The notes under the pieces were generated by a model. It had not been told where the DNA came from, searched no databases, and saw only the letters and a program-made list of their open reading frames with translations. This document shows, piece after piece, positions 32,885 to 41,688 of a stretch of 64,000 nt of DNA (positions within the stretch are counted from its first letter, which is position 1; each line of letters begins with the position of its first letter). Source of the DNA: Marmoricola sp. OAE513. Lineage in GTDB: Bacteria; Actinomycetota; Actinomycetes; Propionibacteriales; Nocardioidaceae. The stretch spans positions 2,790,001 to 2,854,000 of the forward strand of contig NZ_JBEPOC010000001.1 of the NCBI RefSeq assembly GCF_040546585.1. Reading direction: 5' to 3'. Made by a program: the position numbers and the translations under genes.

Positions 32885-34051
32885 GTGGATCTGATGGAGT
32901 ACCAGGCGAAGGAGCTCTTCGCCAAGCACGGCGTGAAGACGACTCTCGGCATCGTTGTCGAGACCGCCGATGCCGCGAAGGCTGCCGCTGAGCAGCTCGG
33001 CGGCGTCACCGTCATCAAGGCACAGGTCAAGGCCGGCGGCCGCGGCAAGGCGGGCGGCGTCAAGCTCGCCAAGACCGCCGACGAGGCCTTCGAGCACGCG
33101 TCGAACATCCTCGGCATGGACATCAAGGGACTGACGGTCAACCGTGTCCTGGTCACGCCCGCCACCCCGCCGGTCGAGGAGTACTACTTCTCGTTCCTGC
33201 TGGACCGCTCCAACCGCTCCTACCTCTGCATCGCCAGCGTCGAGGGTGGTGTCGAGATCGAGGAGGTCGCGAAGACCAACCCCGAGGCCGTGCGCCAGAT
33301 CCCGATCAACGCGATCGAGGGCGTGACCCCGGAGAAGGCGGCGTTCATCGTCGACGACGCGAAGTTCCCGGCCGAGCTGCGTGACCAGGCCATCGAGATG
33401 GTCCAGAAGCTGTGGACGGTCTTCGTCGAGGAGGACGCCACCCTGGTGGAGGTCAACCCGCTGGCCCGCCTGGAGGGCGACGTCCTGGAGGCCCTCGACG
33501 GCAAGGTCTCGCTCGACGAGAACGCCTCCGAGGTGCGCCACGAGGAGCACGCCGAGTTCGAGATCCGCGACGAGGCCGACCCGCTCGAGGCGAAGGCCAA
33601 GGACCTGGGTTTGAACTACGTGAAGCTCGACGGCGAGATCGGCATCATCGGCAACGGTGCCGGCCTGGTCATGTCGACGCTCGACGTCGTCGCGTACGCC
33701 GGTGAGAACCACGGCGGCGTGAAGCCGGCCAACTTCCTCGACATCGGTGGTGGCGCCAACGCCCAGGTGATGGCCAACGGCCTCGACGTCATCCTCAACG
33801 ACCCGCAGGTCAAGTCGGTCTTCGTGAACGTCTTCGGTGGCATCACCGCGTGCGACGAGGTCGCCAACGGCATCAAGGGCGCGCTGGAGATCCTCGGCGA
33901 CGCGGCGACCAAGCCGCTGGTCGTCCGCCTGGACGGCAACAACGTCGACAAGGGTCGCGAGATCCTCAACGAGCTGAACCACCCGCTGGTGACCGTGGTC
34001 GCGACCATGGACGGCGCGGCCGACAAGGCCGCCGAGCTGGCGAACGCCTGA
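32885..34051 (+). CDS. sucC: Succinyl-CoA synthetase beta subunit
   Basis: A 388-residue ADP-forming subunit of the TCA enzyme converting succinyl-CoA to succinate with ATP formation. It starts at GTG 32885 as [16 protein letters not shown], the family start; an ATG at 32873 would add four atypical residues. The ATP-grasp part has [19 protein letters not shown] and [12 protein letters not shown]; the ligase part has LDIGGGANA and [15 protein letters not shown]. sucD follows after 18 bases. Confidence 0.97.
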   Translation: MDLMEYQAKELFAKHGVKTTLGIVVETADAAKAAAEQLGGVTVIKAQVKAGGRGKAGGVKLAKTADEAFEHASNILGMDIKGLTVNRVLVTPATPPVEEYYFSFLLDRSNRSYLCIASVEGGVEIEEVAKTNPEAVRQIPINAIEGVTPEKAAFIVDDAKFPAELRDQAIEMVQKLWTVFVEEDATLVEVNPLARLEGDVLEALDGKVSLDENASEVRHEEHAEFEIRDEADPLEAKAKDLGLNYVKLDGEIGIIGNGAGLVMSTLDVVAYAGENHGGVKPANFLDIGGGANAQVMANGLDVILNDPQVKSVFVNVFGGITACDEVANGIKGALEILGDAATKPLVVRLDGNNVDKGREILNELNHPLVTVVATMDGAADKAAELANA

Positions 34052-34069
34052 ATAGGGGACTGAAGACAC

Positions 34070-34951
34070 ATGGCGATCTACCTCAACTCTGACAGCAAGA
34101 TCATCGTCCAGGGCATGACCGGCGGGATGGGTGCGAAGCACACCACCCTGATGGTCGAGTCCGGCGCGGACATCGTGGGCGGCGTCAACGCCCGCAAGGC
34201 CGGCACCACCGTCGAGCTCGGCGGCAAGGAGCTCCCGGTCTTCGCGAGCGTCGCCGAGGCGATGGCCGCCACCGGTGCGAACGTGTCCGTCGCGTTCGTC
34301 CCGCCGGCCTTCACCAAGGACGCCGCGATCGAAGCCATCGACGCCGAGATCCCGCTCCTGGTGGTCATCACCGAGGGTGTCCCGGTGCAGGACAGCGCCG
34401 AGGTCTGGGCGTACCTGGACGGCAAGAAGACCCGGATGATCGGGCCCAACTGCCCGGGCATCATCAGCCCCGGACAGTCGCTGGCCGGCATCACCCCGCA
34501 CACCATCGCGGGCGCCGGTCCGATCGGTCTGGTCTCCAAGTCGGGCACGCTGACCTACCAGATGATGCACGAGCTGCGTGACTTCGGCTTCACCACGGCG
34601 ATCGGCATCGGCGGTGACCCGATCATCGGCACCACCCACATCGACGCGCTCGAGGCCTTCGAGAACGACCCCGACACGAAGGCGATCGTGATGATCGGCG
34701 AGATCGGCGGCGACGCCGAGGAGCGTGCGGCGGCGTACATCAAGGAGCACGTGACCAAGCCGGTCGTCGGTTACGTCGCCGGCTTCACCGCCCCCGAGGG
34801 CAAGACCATGGGCCACGCCGGCGCCATCGTCTCCGGCTCGGCGGGCACCGCGCAGGCGAAGAAGGAGGCCCTCGAGGCCGCCGGCGTCAAGGTCGGCAAG
34901 ACGCCGTCCGAGACCGCTGAGCTCATGCGGGAGATCATGAACAACCTCTGA
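34070..34951 (+). CDS. sucD: Succinyl-CoA synthetase alpha subunit
   Basis: A 293-residue CoA-binding and phosphohistidine subunit, partner of SucC. The N-terminal CoA domain includes [15 protein letters not shown] and [21 protein letters not shown] and KSGTLTYQM are typical. The active-site His that is transiently phosphorylated is in [17 protein letters not shown]. Length and start are standard. The operon ends at a stem-loop at 34967. Confidence 0.97.
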   Translation: MAIYLNSDSKIIVQGMTGGMGAKHTTLMVESGADIVGGVNARKAGTTVELGGKELPVFASVAEAMAATGANVSVAFVPPAFTKDAAIEAIDAEIPLLVVITEGVPVQDSAEVWAYLDGKKTRMIGPNCPGIISPGQSLAGITPHTIAGAGPIGLVSKSGTLTYQMMHELRDFGFTTAIGIGGDPIIGTTHIDALEAFENDPDTKAIVMIGEIGGDAEERAAAYIKEHVTKPVVGYVAGFTAPEGKTMGHAGAIVSGSAGTAQAKKEALEAAGVKVGKTPSETAELMREIMNNL

Positions 34952-34966
34952 CACTCGTCGGCACGG

Positions 34967-34995
34967 AGGCCCCTGGAGCCCTGCTCCGGGGGCCT
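34967..34995 (+). terminator. Terminator of sucCD
   Basis: A 12-bp stem AGGCCCCTGGAG / CTCCGGGGGCCT with one G-T type pair and a 5-base loop begins 16 bases after the sucD stop. Confidence 0.8.
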
Positions 34996-35003
34996 TCGTC
35001 GTT

Positions 35004-35186
35004 CTACGGCGGCGGCGGCAGCGTGCGCGGCGGGACGAACTGCTGCACCTCGCCGGCCGACCTGCGTTGCAGCTCCGTGGCGTTCGCCGCGACGTCCGCG
35101 CTGACCCCGCGTTTCCGGTCGTGGCGCCAGGCCAGGACGAGGACGAGTACGACGACGGCGACGATGGCGGACCCGATGATGACCAT
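35004..35186 (-). CDS. Small single-TM protein
   Basis: A 60-residue protein from ATG 35186: one TM (residues 3-20), then a basic WRHDRKRG stretch and a cytoplasmic tail ending in repeated Pro. It is similar in design to the two small membrane proteins at 38135 and 38317 (TM followed at once by a basic patch and a short tail). No function is known. It is convergent with sucD. Confidence 0.65.
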   Translation of the reverse strand: MVIIGSAIVAVVVLVLVLAWRHDRKRGVSADVAANATELQRRSAGEVQQFVPPRTLPPPP

Positions 35187-35251
35187 GCGCCATGGTGCGC
35201 CGCGGTGCTCGAGGCGTCAACGACAGGACTAGTCCGACGCCCGGATACTGC

Positions 35252-35776
35252 CTAGTGAATCGCACCTGTCCCGGCGACCGGCTGGTGCTGATCGCTCGGG
35301 ACTGTCGAGCTCTCCAGGGCCAACCGCCGCTGCCGCTCCAGCGCCGCAGCGAAGAACGCCCAGCCGAAGGTGAAGCTGGCGAACAGCGTCACCACGAAGA
35401 ACAGCACGGGCTTGTTGATGCCCTGGCGGCGCCCCCAGACGACCGCCACGAGCGGCAGGATCAGCACGTTGGCCACGGTGAAGTCGCCGCCGGCCGAGCT
35501 CGACGCCGGGTTGTCGAACATCAGCTGGATGTACTGCTGCCAGCTGCCGTCGCCCCAGATGGGGTTGTTGAACCAGCCGTCGGTGTTGTCGACCACGAAG
35601 GTCACGTTGAAGTACCAGCCCAGCGCGACCGACGCGATCCCGATCCCGTAGAGCGCGAGCTCCAGACCCGACAGCAGCGGCCCTGTCGCCGTGCGGCGGA
35701 AGATCGCGGGGTTGGCGCGGACGATCAGCCAGACGGTGCCGAACGCGAGCGCGGCGTGCACGATGAGGGAGACCAT
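35252..35776 (-). CDS. DUF2834-like integral membrane protein
   Basis: A 174-residue protein with four or five TM helices (about 3-20, 37-57, 95-115, 125-145). GLELALYGIGIASVALGWYFN and NPIWGDGSWQQYIQLMFDNPASSSAGGDFTVANVLILP resemble DUF2834 family proteins. The chosen ATG is 35776; the alternative at 35821 would overlap the operator at 35804-35823 and is disfavoured. It diverges from tetR and is a probable target of it. Confidence 0.82.
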   Translation of the reverse strand: MVSLIVHAALAFGTVWLIVRANPAIFRRTATGPLLSGLELALYGIGIASVALGWYFNVTFVVDNTDGWFNNPIWGDGSWQQYIQLMFDNPASSSAGGDFTVANVLILPLVAVVWGRRQGINKPVLFFVVTLFASFTFGWAFFAAALERQRRLALESSTVPSDQHQPVAGTGAIH

Positions 35777-35803
35777 GCCGCCACCGTCACGCCTGGCACC
35801 AAG

Positions 35804-35823
35804 TTTTGTCAACAGTGACATTC
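35804..35823. promoter_or_regulatory. Predicted TetR operator O1
   Basis: TTTTGTCA-ACAG-TGACATTC, with core GTCA-N4-TGAC, lies between the divergent DUF2834 (start 35776) and tetR (start 35873) genes. It has the same architecture as O2 at 36470. Confidence 0.65.
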
Positions 35824-35872
35824 GATCTGCCCTGAACTCGACCCCCGGGTGCGCGCGGGCTAACGTCGACCC

Positions 35873-36484
35873 ATGGCCCGGAACCCGCAGACCGTCCGCA
35901 GCGAGCGCACCCGCGCCGCACTGCGCCGGGCTGCGATGGAGCGGTTCGCGGCGTACGGGGTCGAGGCGACCTCGGCCGAGCAGATCGCCGAGGACGCCGG
36001 CGTCACCCTGCGGACCTTCTACCGGCACTTCCCCTCCAAGCACGACCTGCTCTTCGCCGACTACGACTCGGGACTGCAGTGGTTCCGCAAGGCGCTGGTC
36101 GCGCGGCCCGAGGGCGAGCCGGTGCTGGAGTCCATCCGGACGGCCATCTTCGCCTTCCCGTACGACGTCCAGGCGCTCACCCAGGTCGCAGCGTTCCGTG
36201 CCGAGGAGCTGGATCCGGAGCGGATCGTCAGCCACCTGCGTCAGGTCGAGTCCGACCTCGCCGACGCGATCGCCGAGCACCTGTCCCGCCGCGAGGACGC
36301 CGAGCAGCGCCGGCTCGACATCGTGGTCACGTCGCGGTGCATCGCGGCTGCGGTCTTCGGCGCGATGGAGGTCTGGATGACCAAGCCCGAACGCTCGCTG
36401 AACGAGCTGGCAGACCTGAGTCATGCGGTGCTCAGTGCGCTGGAGAGCGGGCTCGACGCGGACGGCATGTTTCGTCACTATTGA
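35873..36484 (+). CDS. TetR-family transcriptional regulator
   Basis: A 203-residue repressor. The N-terminal HTH spans about residues 10-55, with ATSAEQIAEDAGVTLRTFYRHFPSKHDLL as recognition region. The C-terminal ligand domain has AFRAEELDPERI and resembles the TetR_C_17-type domain. Operators with the same architecture lie upstream (35804) and across its own stop codon (36470), so it probably represses the DUF2834 gene, itself and the FAD oxidoreductase. The ligand is unknown. Confidence 0.93.
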   Translation: MARNPQTVRSERTRAALRRAAMERFAAYGVEATSAEQIAEDAGVTLRTFYRHFPSKHDLLFADYDSGLQWFRKALVARPEGEPVLESIRTAIFAFPYDVQALTQVAAFRAEELDPERIVSHLRQVESDLADAIAEHLSRREDAEQRRLDIVVTSRCIAAAVFGAMEVWMTKPERSLNELADLSHAVLSALESGLDADGMFRHY

Positions 36485-36489
36485 CGAAA
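36470..36489. promoter_or_regulatory. Predicted TetR operator O2
   Basis: TTTCGTCA-CTAT-TGACGAAA is a perfect palindrome, extendable to 9-bp arms by an outer G/C pair. It overlaps the tetR stop and ends 26 bases before the oxidoreductase ATG. Confidence 0.75.
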
Positions 36490-36515
36490 CGTGAACCCCG
36501 TGCGACTGTCGCCCC

Positions 36516-38117
36516 ATGGCGACCTCTGAGACCTACGACGCGATCATCATCGGAGCCGGGCACAACGGCCTGACCTCGGCACTGCTGCTGCAGCGGGCCG
36601 GACTGAGGACCCTGTGCCTGGAGTCCAAGCGGTACGCCGGCGGGATGGCCTCGACCGTCGAGCTCTTCGACGGCTTCCAGTTCGAGATCGCCGGCTCGGT
36701 CCAGCTGCCCACGTCCGCGACCGTGAGCAAGGAGCTCGGCCTCGACACGCTGCCGCAGGTCGACCTCGAGGTCATGTCGGTCTCCCTCATCGACGCGCCG
36801 CCTGCGACGCCCGGCGACCCCGTGGTCGAGCCGCTGATCTACTACACCGATCTCGAGGTCGCGGCGAACACCATGATGGAGGTCCACGGCGCGGACGCGC
36901 TGATGGGCATGGCGGAGATGACCGGCTGGAGCGCCGCTCCGACCCGGGCGCTCGGGCGCTTCGAGGCGGGCACGCTGCCGAAGACCGTCGACGAGATGTA
37001 CGCCTGCGCGAGCAGCGACGCCGAGCGGGCCAGCATCACCGAGATGCTCTTCGGGTCGGCCAGCGACGTCCTCAACCGCTACCTGCCGGAGAAGCAGAAG
37101 CACGCCGCGCTGCGTGGCATGCTCGCGTTCCTGGCGGTGAACTCCACCTTCCGGGGACCCGAGAGCCCGGGCAGTGCGGCCGGGCTCGCCTTCGGGATGG
37201 CCGTGCCGGACGAGAACACCGTGCTGACGAAGAAGCTCAAGGGCGGCATCGGTGTGCTGACCCAGCACCTCGTCGACCAGTACGCCGACGCCGGAGGCGA
37301 GCTGCGCCTGGATGCGTCGGTCAGCGAGATCGTCGTCAACGACGGCAAGGTCGAGGCGATCGTCCTCGACGGCGGCGAGCGGATCGGCACCACCACGGTG
37401 GTCTCCGGGGTCGCCCCCGACCTGACCCTCAACACGCTGATCACCGCGGGGGCGGTCGACCCGGCGCTGAGCACCCGGCTGGCGAACATCGACCACCGCG
37501 GCTCCTACGTCCAGATGCACTTCGCGCTCGACGGCGTCCCGGAGTTCATCGCGCCGTACGAGTTCCTCAACGACCCGAAGATGCAGTCGGCGATCGGACT
37601 GTTCGCGACCCCCGAGTTCCTCCAGCGCCAGTTCGAGGACTCCCGGCGCGGGATCGTCCCTGCCGACCCGGCGGTCGCGTTCCAGATCCCGTCCGCCTCC
37701 GATCCCGACCTCGCCCCGTCGGGCAAGGCCGCCGCCTCGGCGTTCGCGCTCTGGTTCCCGATCGAGGACGCGGCAGAGGACTCCGCGACGTACGCGCGCC
37801 TGAAGGCCGAGATGGGTCAGGCGGTGATCGACCGGATCAGCAAGTTCGCCCCGAACTTCGAGAGCCTGATCCTCAAGCACACGACCTTCACGCCCAAGCA
37901 CATGGGCACGATGTTCGGGGCTCCGGGCGGCGACTACTGCCACGGCCTGATCCACCCCGACCTGCTCGGTCAGTACCGTCCCGGGCCGAAGGGCTACCTC
38001 GACCAGCCGCACGGCATCGACGGGCTCTACCTGGGCAGTGCCGGGTGCTACGGCGGGCCGGGGATCACGTTCATCCCGGGCTACAACGCGGCGCAGGCGG
38101 TGCTGGAGGACCGCTAG
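36516..38117 (+). CDS. FAD-dependent oxidoreductase, phytoene-desaturase/PYROXD2-like
   Basis: A 533-residue flavoprotein. The dinucleotide motif IIIGAGHNGLTSALLLQRAG with the acidic end of the second strand (CLESKR) is at residues 10-38. The phytoene-desaturase-like pattern includes GGMASTVE early and a C-terminal FAD motif GLYLGSAGCYGGPGITFIPGYNAA. It is not beside carotenoid genes, so carotenoid substrates are unlikely; PYROXD2-type proteins have unknown substrates. Operator O2 suggests TetR control. It starts at ATG 36516. Confidence 0.88.
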   Translation: MATSETYDAIIIGAGHNGLTSALLLQRAGLRTLCLESKRYAGGMASTVELFDGFQFEIAGSVQLPTSATVSKELGLDTLPQVDLEVMSVSLIDAPPATPGDPVVEPLIYYTDLEVAANTMMEVHGADALMGMAEMTGWSAAPTRALGRFEAGTLPKTVDEMYACASSDAERASITEMLFGSASDVLNRYLPEKQKHAALRGMLAFLAVNSTFRGPESPGSAAGLAFGMAVPDENTVLTKKLKGGIGVLTQHLVDQYADAGGELRLDASVSEIVVNDGKVEAIVLDGGERIGTTTVVSGVAPDLTLNTLITAGAVDPALSTRLANIDHRGSYVQMHFALDGVPEFIAPYEFLNDPKMQSAIGLFATPEFLQRQFEDSRRGIVPADPAVAFQIPSASDPDLAPSGKAAASAFALWFPIEDAAEDSATYARLKAEMGQAVIDRISKFAPNFESLILKHTTFTPKHMGTMFGAPGGDYCHGLIHPDLLGQYRPGPKGYLDQPHGIDGLYLGSAGCYGGPGITFIPGYNAAQAVLEDR

Positions 38118-38134
38118 GGGCTTGGAGCTAGGAG

Positions 38135-38320
38135 CTAGGGACCCGAGCCCGCACCGAGGCCGTGGATGTTGCGGATCGCCGCCTGCGAGCGGGCCTCGCC
38201 GGCAGCTGCGTCCGTGTGCGAGCCGACGATGCGCTTCCTGCCGTGCTGGCGGTCGTAGAGGAACGCCCAGACCAGGAGCGCGATGACGGCGAGACCGGCC
38301 AGCACCACGATGGCCGTCAC
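38135..38320 (-). CDS. Small single-TM protein, second of a coupled pair
   Basis: A 61-residue protein from GTG 38320: TM at about 2-22, then LYDRQHGRKRIVGSHTDAAAGEAR. The GTG start overlaps the stop of the 66-residue protein upstream (GTGA), so the two are translated together. It is similar in plan to the 60-residue protein at 35004. No known function. Confidence 0.65.
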   Translation of the reverse strand: MTAIVVLAGLAVIALLVWAFLYDRQHGRKRIVGSHTDAAAGEARSQAAIRNIHGLGAGSGP

Positions 38321-38517
38321 TGACCACCCAGGCTGAAGCCGATGCTGTTGCCGCCGTCCCCGCCGCCCTTGGCATTGCTGCGGGTCTCGGCTTTGCCGAT
38401 GTCGATCGAGTCCTGCATGCTGCGCCGCCCGGTCTCCGGCTTGGCGCGGCCCGAGGTCCACCAGGCCAGGGCGAAGCCCACGACGACGACAGCGGCGACG
38501 ATGATCCAGAAGGTCAT
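38317..38517 (-). CDS. Small single-TM protein, first of a coupled pair
   Basis: A 66-residue protein from ATG 38517. One TM (residues 3-20, FWIIVAAVVVVGFALAWW) is followed by a cytoplasmic tail with a basic start and Gly/Asn-rich end (GGGDGGNSIGFSLGGQ). It is translationally coupled to the 61-residue protein and lies 47 bases downstream of kynU on the same strand. No known function. Confidence 0.65.
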   Translation of the reverse strand: MTFWIIVAAVVVVGFALAWWTSGRAKPETGRRSMQDSIDIGKAETRSNAKGGGDGGNSIGFSLGGQ

Positions 38518-38564
38518 GACCCCATCGTGCGCCTCGGCAGCTGGTTGCGCCAGGGAACGAACAA

Positions 38565-39812
38565 TCAGGTCACGGCGTTCCGCGTCGCGTACGCCGGGTC
38601 GAGGTGCTCCTCGGCGGCCAACACCGCGGCGATGTGCTCGACCGCGTCGTACACCTCGGTGTGGGTGACGTAGAGCGGGGCGAAGCCGAAGCGGGCGATG
38701 CCGTCGCGGTCCCCGTCGTCGCGGTAGTCGCCGATCACGCCGCGCGCGATCAGCGCCTGCACCAGGGCGTAGGCGTGCGGGTGCCGGAACGAGACCTGAC
38801 TGCCGCGGCGGGCGTGGTCGCTCGGCGTGACCACGTCGAGGCCGGGAACGCGTTCGTCGAGGAGGGCGAGGAACAGGTCGGTGAGCGACAGGGACGCCGC
38901 CCGGAGCTGGTCGGTGCTGACGCCGTCGAAGGCGCCCAGCGCGGCGTCCAGGGAGGAGAGCGCCAGCACCGGGTGCGTGCCCGAGGCCCAGCCGGCCATC
39001 CCGTCGGCGGCGGCGTAGTCGCGCTGCATCGCGAACGGTGCGGCGTGACCCATCCAGCCGGTGACGGGCTGGCGGGCCTGGTCCTGCAGTCGCGGGGAGA
39101 CCCAGGTGAACGCGGGTGCCCCGGGGCCGCCGTTGAGGTACTTGTAGGAGCAGCCGACGGCGAAGTCCGCGTCGGCGCCGGTCAGGTCGACGGGCACCGC
39201 GCCGGCGGAGTGGCACAGGTCCCACTGGGCCAGCGCCCCGCGGGCGTGTGCGCCCGCGGTGATCCCGGCCATGTCGAACATCGCCCCGGTGCGGAAGTCG
39301 ACGTGGGTCAGGCTGAGCAGCGCGACGTCCTCGTCGACGGCGGCCAGTGGATCAGCCGGGTCGCACCAGCGCAGCTGGAGGCCGAGCAGGTCGGCCACAC
39401 CGGCGGCGATGTAGCCGTCGGTGGGGAAGGTCGAGGGTTCCACGACGATGACCGACCGCTCGGGGCGCAGCCGGGCAGCAGCCACCATCGACTTGAACAG
39501 GCTGACGCTGGTGGAGTCGCCGACGTGCAGGTCCTCCCCACGAACGCCCACTAGGGGAGCGATCCGGGCGGAGATCCGTCCCACCAGCTCCATCCAGCCA
39601 GCAGCGTTCCACGAGCGGATGAGACCCGTTCCCCACTCGTCCTCCACCACCGACGCCATCCGGTCGGCGACGCCGAGGGGCAGCGCGCCGAGAGAGTTGC
39701 CGTCGAGGTAGATGACGCCCTCGGGGATCCGGAAGCGCTCCCGGGTGCCGGCAAGGGGAGAGGAGACGTCGAGCCGCTCGGCGTCGGCCCGGGTGATCGT
39801 GCCCGTGGTCAC
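38565..39812 (-). CDS. kynU: Kynureninase
   Basis: A 415-residue PLP enzyme that splits kynurenine into anthranilate and alanine. FRIPEGVIYLDGNSLGALP opens the fold; WDLCHSAGAVPVDL contains the PLP-contacting Asp and His, and GCSYKYLNGGPGAPAF the Schiff-base Lys. The C-terminal domain ends with FGFAPLYVTHTEVYDAVEHI. The GTG start at 39812 overlaps the stop of the sigma-like gene upstream. No tryptophan dioxygenase or formamidase gene is close, so the rest of the pathway must lie elsewhere. Confidence 0.95.
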   Translation of the reverse strand: MTTGTITRADAERLDVSSPLAGTRERFRIPEGVIYLDGNSLGALPLGVADRMASVVEDEWGTGLIRSWNAAGWMELVGRISARIAPLVGVRGEDLHVGDSTSVSLFKSMVAAARLRPERSVIVVEPSTFPTDGYIAAGVADLLGLQLRWCDPADPLAAVDEDVALLSLTHVDFRTGAMFDMAGITAGAHARGALAQWDLCHSAGAVPVDLTGADADFAVGCSYKYLNGGPGAPAFTWVSPRLQDQARQPVTGWMGHAAPFAMQRDYAAADGMAGWASGTHPVLALSSLDAALGAFDGVSTDQLRAASLSLTDLFLALLDERVPGLDVVTPSDHARRGSQVSFRHPHAYALVQALIARGVIGDYRDDGDRDGIARFGFAPLYVTHTEVYDAVEHIAAVLAAEEHLDPAYATRNAVT

Positions 39813-41602
39813 CGGACCTCCAGCAGCCGGTCGTGGCTGCGCAGCAGCAGCTGGGAGAACGTCTTGCCGCTGACGTCGTACTGGCGCACGGGGGTCATCG
39901 TGACCTGGGCGACGTACGGGCCGACCCGGGTGACGCCCATCCAGAACACCACCTCGTCGCGGTCCTGGTTGATCTGGTTCACCAGGCGCCAGTAGGCGTG
40001 CGCCGGGGTCTTGGCGGTGCCGTTCCGGACCGACTGCTCCTTGATCGTGCTGGAGAGCTCCTTGTCGGGGCAGGCCTTCATGCGGGCGATCACCTGGTTG
40101 ACGAACTTGCTCGCGGCCCTGGCGTTCGGGAACCGGCCGATCGTCTCGGTGACGCCGAACCGGGCCGGCAGGTCGGCGTCCGGGATGAGGAACACCCGGC
40201 TGATCGGTTTGACCGCCCCCGACTTCACGAAGTCGGCCTTGTCGCACGTTGTGGCGGCCGAGTTCGGGCTGGCGGTCTGCGGCTGGGTGCCGGCCCATGG
40301 CGAGTTCACCTTGGCCACGGCCGGCAGGTCGGCAGTGGCGAGCATGCCCGGGGTCTCGCCGGACGGCGGCGGTGTGGTGACCTTGGTCGAGACCGCTCCG
40401 ACGCACTCACCGGCGACCTTCGAGCTGCACAGGTTGCGCACCGAGGCCGCCAGCGCGTCCACCAGCACCTTGGCCGACGCGGGCTCCTCGGTGTGGGTCT
40501 CCAGGACGGTCGAGGTGGTCAGGGAGCCGGTCCGGGCGATCCCGACGACGTAGGAGCGGTCGTCGCTGCTGGGCACGTGCAGGCGCAGCACCTCGGCCTG
40601 GTCGCCGACCTGGTCGACGTCGTACGCGTCGACGAGCTGGACCCGCGCGACCGTGCATCCGGCGTACCAGCCCAGCGTGGTGGCGTAGGCGTTCTTGGCG
40701 GCGTCCTCGGAGCGGGAGATCTCCACGGTCTGGACGAGGGACCGCTGCTTCTTGCCGCTCGTGATCCCCCACGTGCGCACCAGCGTGCCGAGACCGTTCT
40801 CGTCGGCGAAGCGGCTCTTCTGGCAGATGGTGTTCAGGCCGTTCCCGGCGTTGTTGTTGTTCGTCGTTGGTTTCGGCCAGACCTGGTTCGAGGACAGCGG
40901 GGCGATCTGCTCGGGGGTGAGGAGCATCGAGCGGCTGACGAGGGTGCGGATCTTCGGATCTGCCGACCCCTGTCCCTCCGGAGCACCCACCGCGACGAAG
41001 CTGCCGGCGCCCAGCATGACCGCCGCGATCGCGATCGAACCGGTCACGGCGAAGTTGCGGCGACGACGCAGGCCGTTGCGGCGCACGATGGTGGGCCGGG
41101 GGAGCTTCACGGTGTCGACGGCCTGGCCGAGTGCCTGGAGCCGCCCGGTGATCTCCGAGGGGTCGCAGTCCAGTGCCTCGACGACCGTGTGCGTCGCGAC
41201 GTCGAAGAGCTCCTCGATCCGCTGTACCGGCAGACCGATCTCGCGGCCGATCGCCTCCAGGCCGAGATCGGTCAGGTGGGAGAGCACCAGCGTGCGGCGC
41301 TGGGCGTCCTTGAGCCGGTGCAACGCCTCGAGCGTCGCGGCCTGGTCGGCGTCGATGTGCCGCTCGCGGTGCCACGGGCGAGCCGTGTGCCGTCGCTGGG
41401 CGCGGGACCATGCGCGCGGACGCACCCACGCCAGCGGGCTCTCGAACCGGCCGAGCTTGGCCCAGTGGTGCCGCGCCGCCACGTAGGCGTCGCGGACTGC
41501 GGCCCGGGAAGCCACGAGGTCGCCGGTCAGCGCGAACGTCTGCAGGAGCAGGTCGCGGCGCGTGCTGACGTAGAACTCGTCGAATTCCTCGGCTGTTGGC
41601 AT
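39809..41602 (-). CDS. Sigma-factor-like protein fused to a membrane helix and a large extracytoplasmic sensor
   Basis: A 597-residue protein. Residues 1-75 resemble ECF region 2 (FDEFYVSTRRDLLLQTFALTGD) and 90-145 region 4 (LKDAQRRTLVLSHLTDLGLEAIGREIGLP), both divergent. A basic stretch (173-183) leads to a TM at 184-206. The outer 390 residues form two similar Cys-containing domains, the second (about 430-597) recalling PknH-like sensor domains (ATTCDKADFVKSGAV, RMKACPDKEL). So sensor and DNA-binding-like parts are in one chain, with no separate anti-sigma factor. Whether the sigma part is active is uncertain. It shares a 4-base overlap with kynU. Confidence 0.82.
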   Translation of the reverse strand: MPTAEEFDEFYVSTRRDLLLQTFALTGDLVASRAAVRDAYVAARHHWAKLGRFESPLAWVRPRAWSRAQRRHTARPWHRERHIDADQAATLEALHRLKDAQRRTLVLSHLTDLGLEAIGREIGLPVQRIEELFDVATHTVVEALDCDPSEITGRLQALGQAVDTVKLPRPTIVRRNGLRRRRNFAVTGSIAIAAVMLGAGSFVAVGAPEGQGSADPKIRTLVSRSMLLTPEQIAPLSSNQVWPKPTTNNNNAGNGLNTICQKSRFADENGLGTLVRTWGITSGKKQRSLVQTVEISRSEDAAKNAYATTLGWYAGCTVARVQLVDAYDVDQVGDQAEVLRLHVPSSDDRSYVVGIARTGSLTTSTVLETHTEEPASAKVLVDALAASVRNLCSSKVAGECVGAVSTKVTTPPPSGETPGMLATADLPAVAKVNSPWAGTQPQTASPNSAATTCDKADFVKSGAVKPISRVFLIPDADLPARFGVTETIGRFPNARAASKFVNQVIARMKACPDKELSSTIKEQSVRNGTAKTPAHAYWRLVNQINQDRDEVVFWMGVTRVGPYVAQVTMTPVRQYDVSGKTFSQLLLRSHDRLLEVR

Positions 41603-41688
41603 GACTGTCCGAGATTACCGGGTTGTCGGGCACCCGATCACCCGCGTGGCACAGGCAACCTCAACCACGGATGGGCGAAGATGACCCG

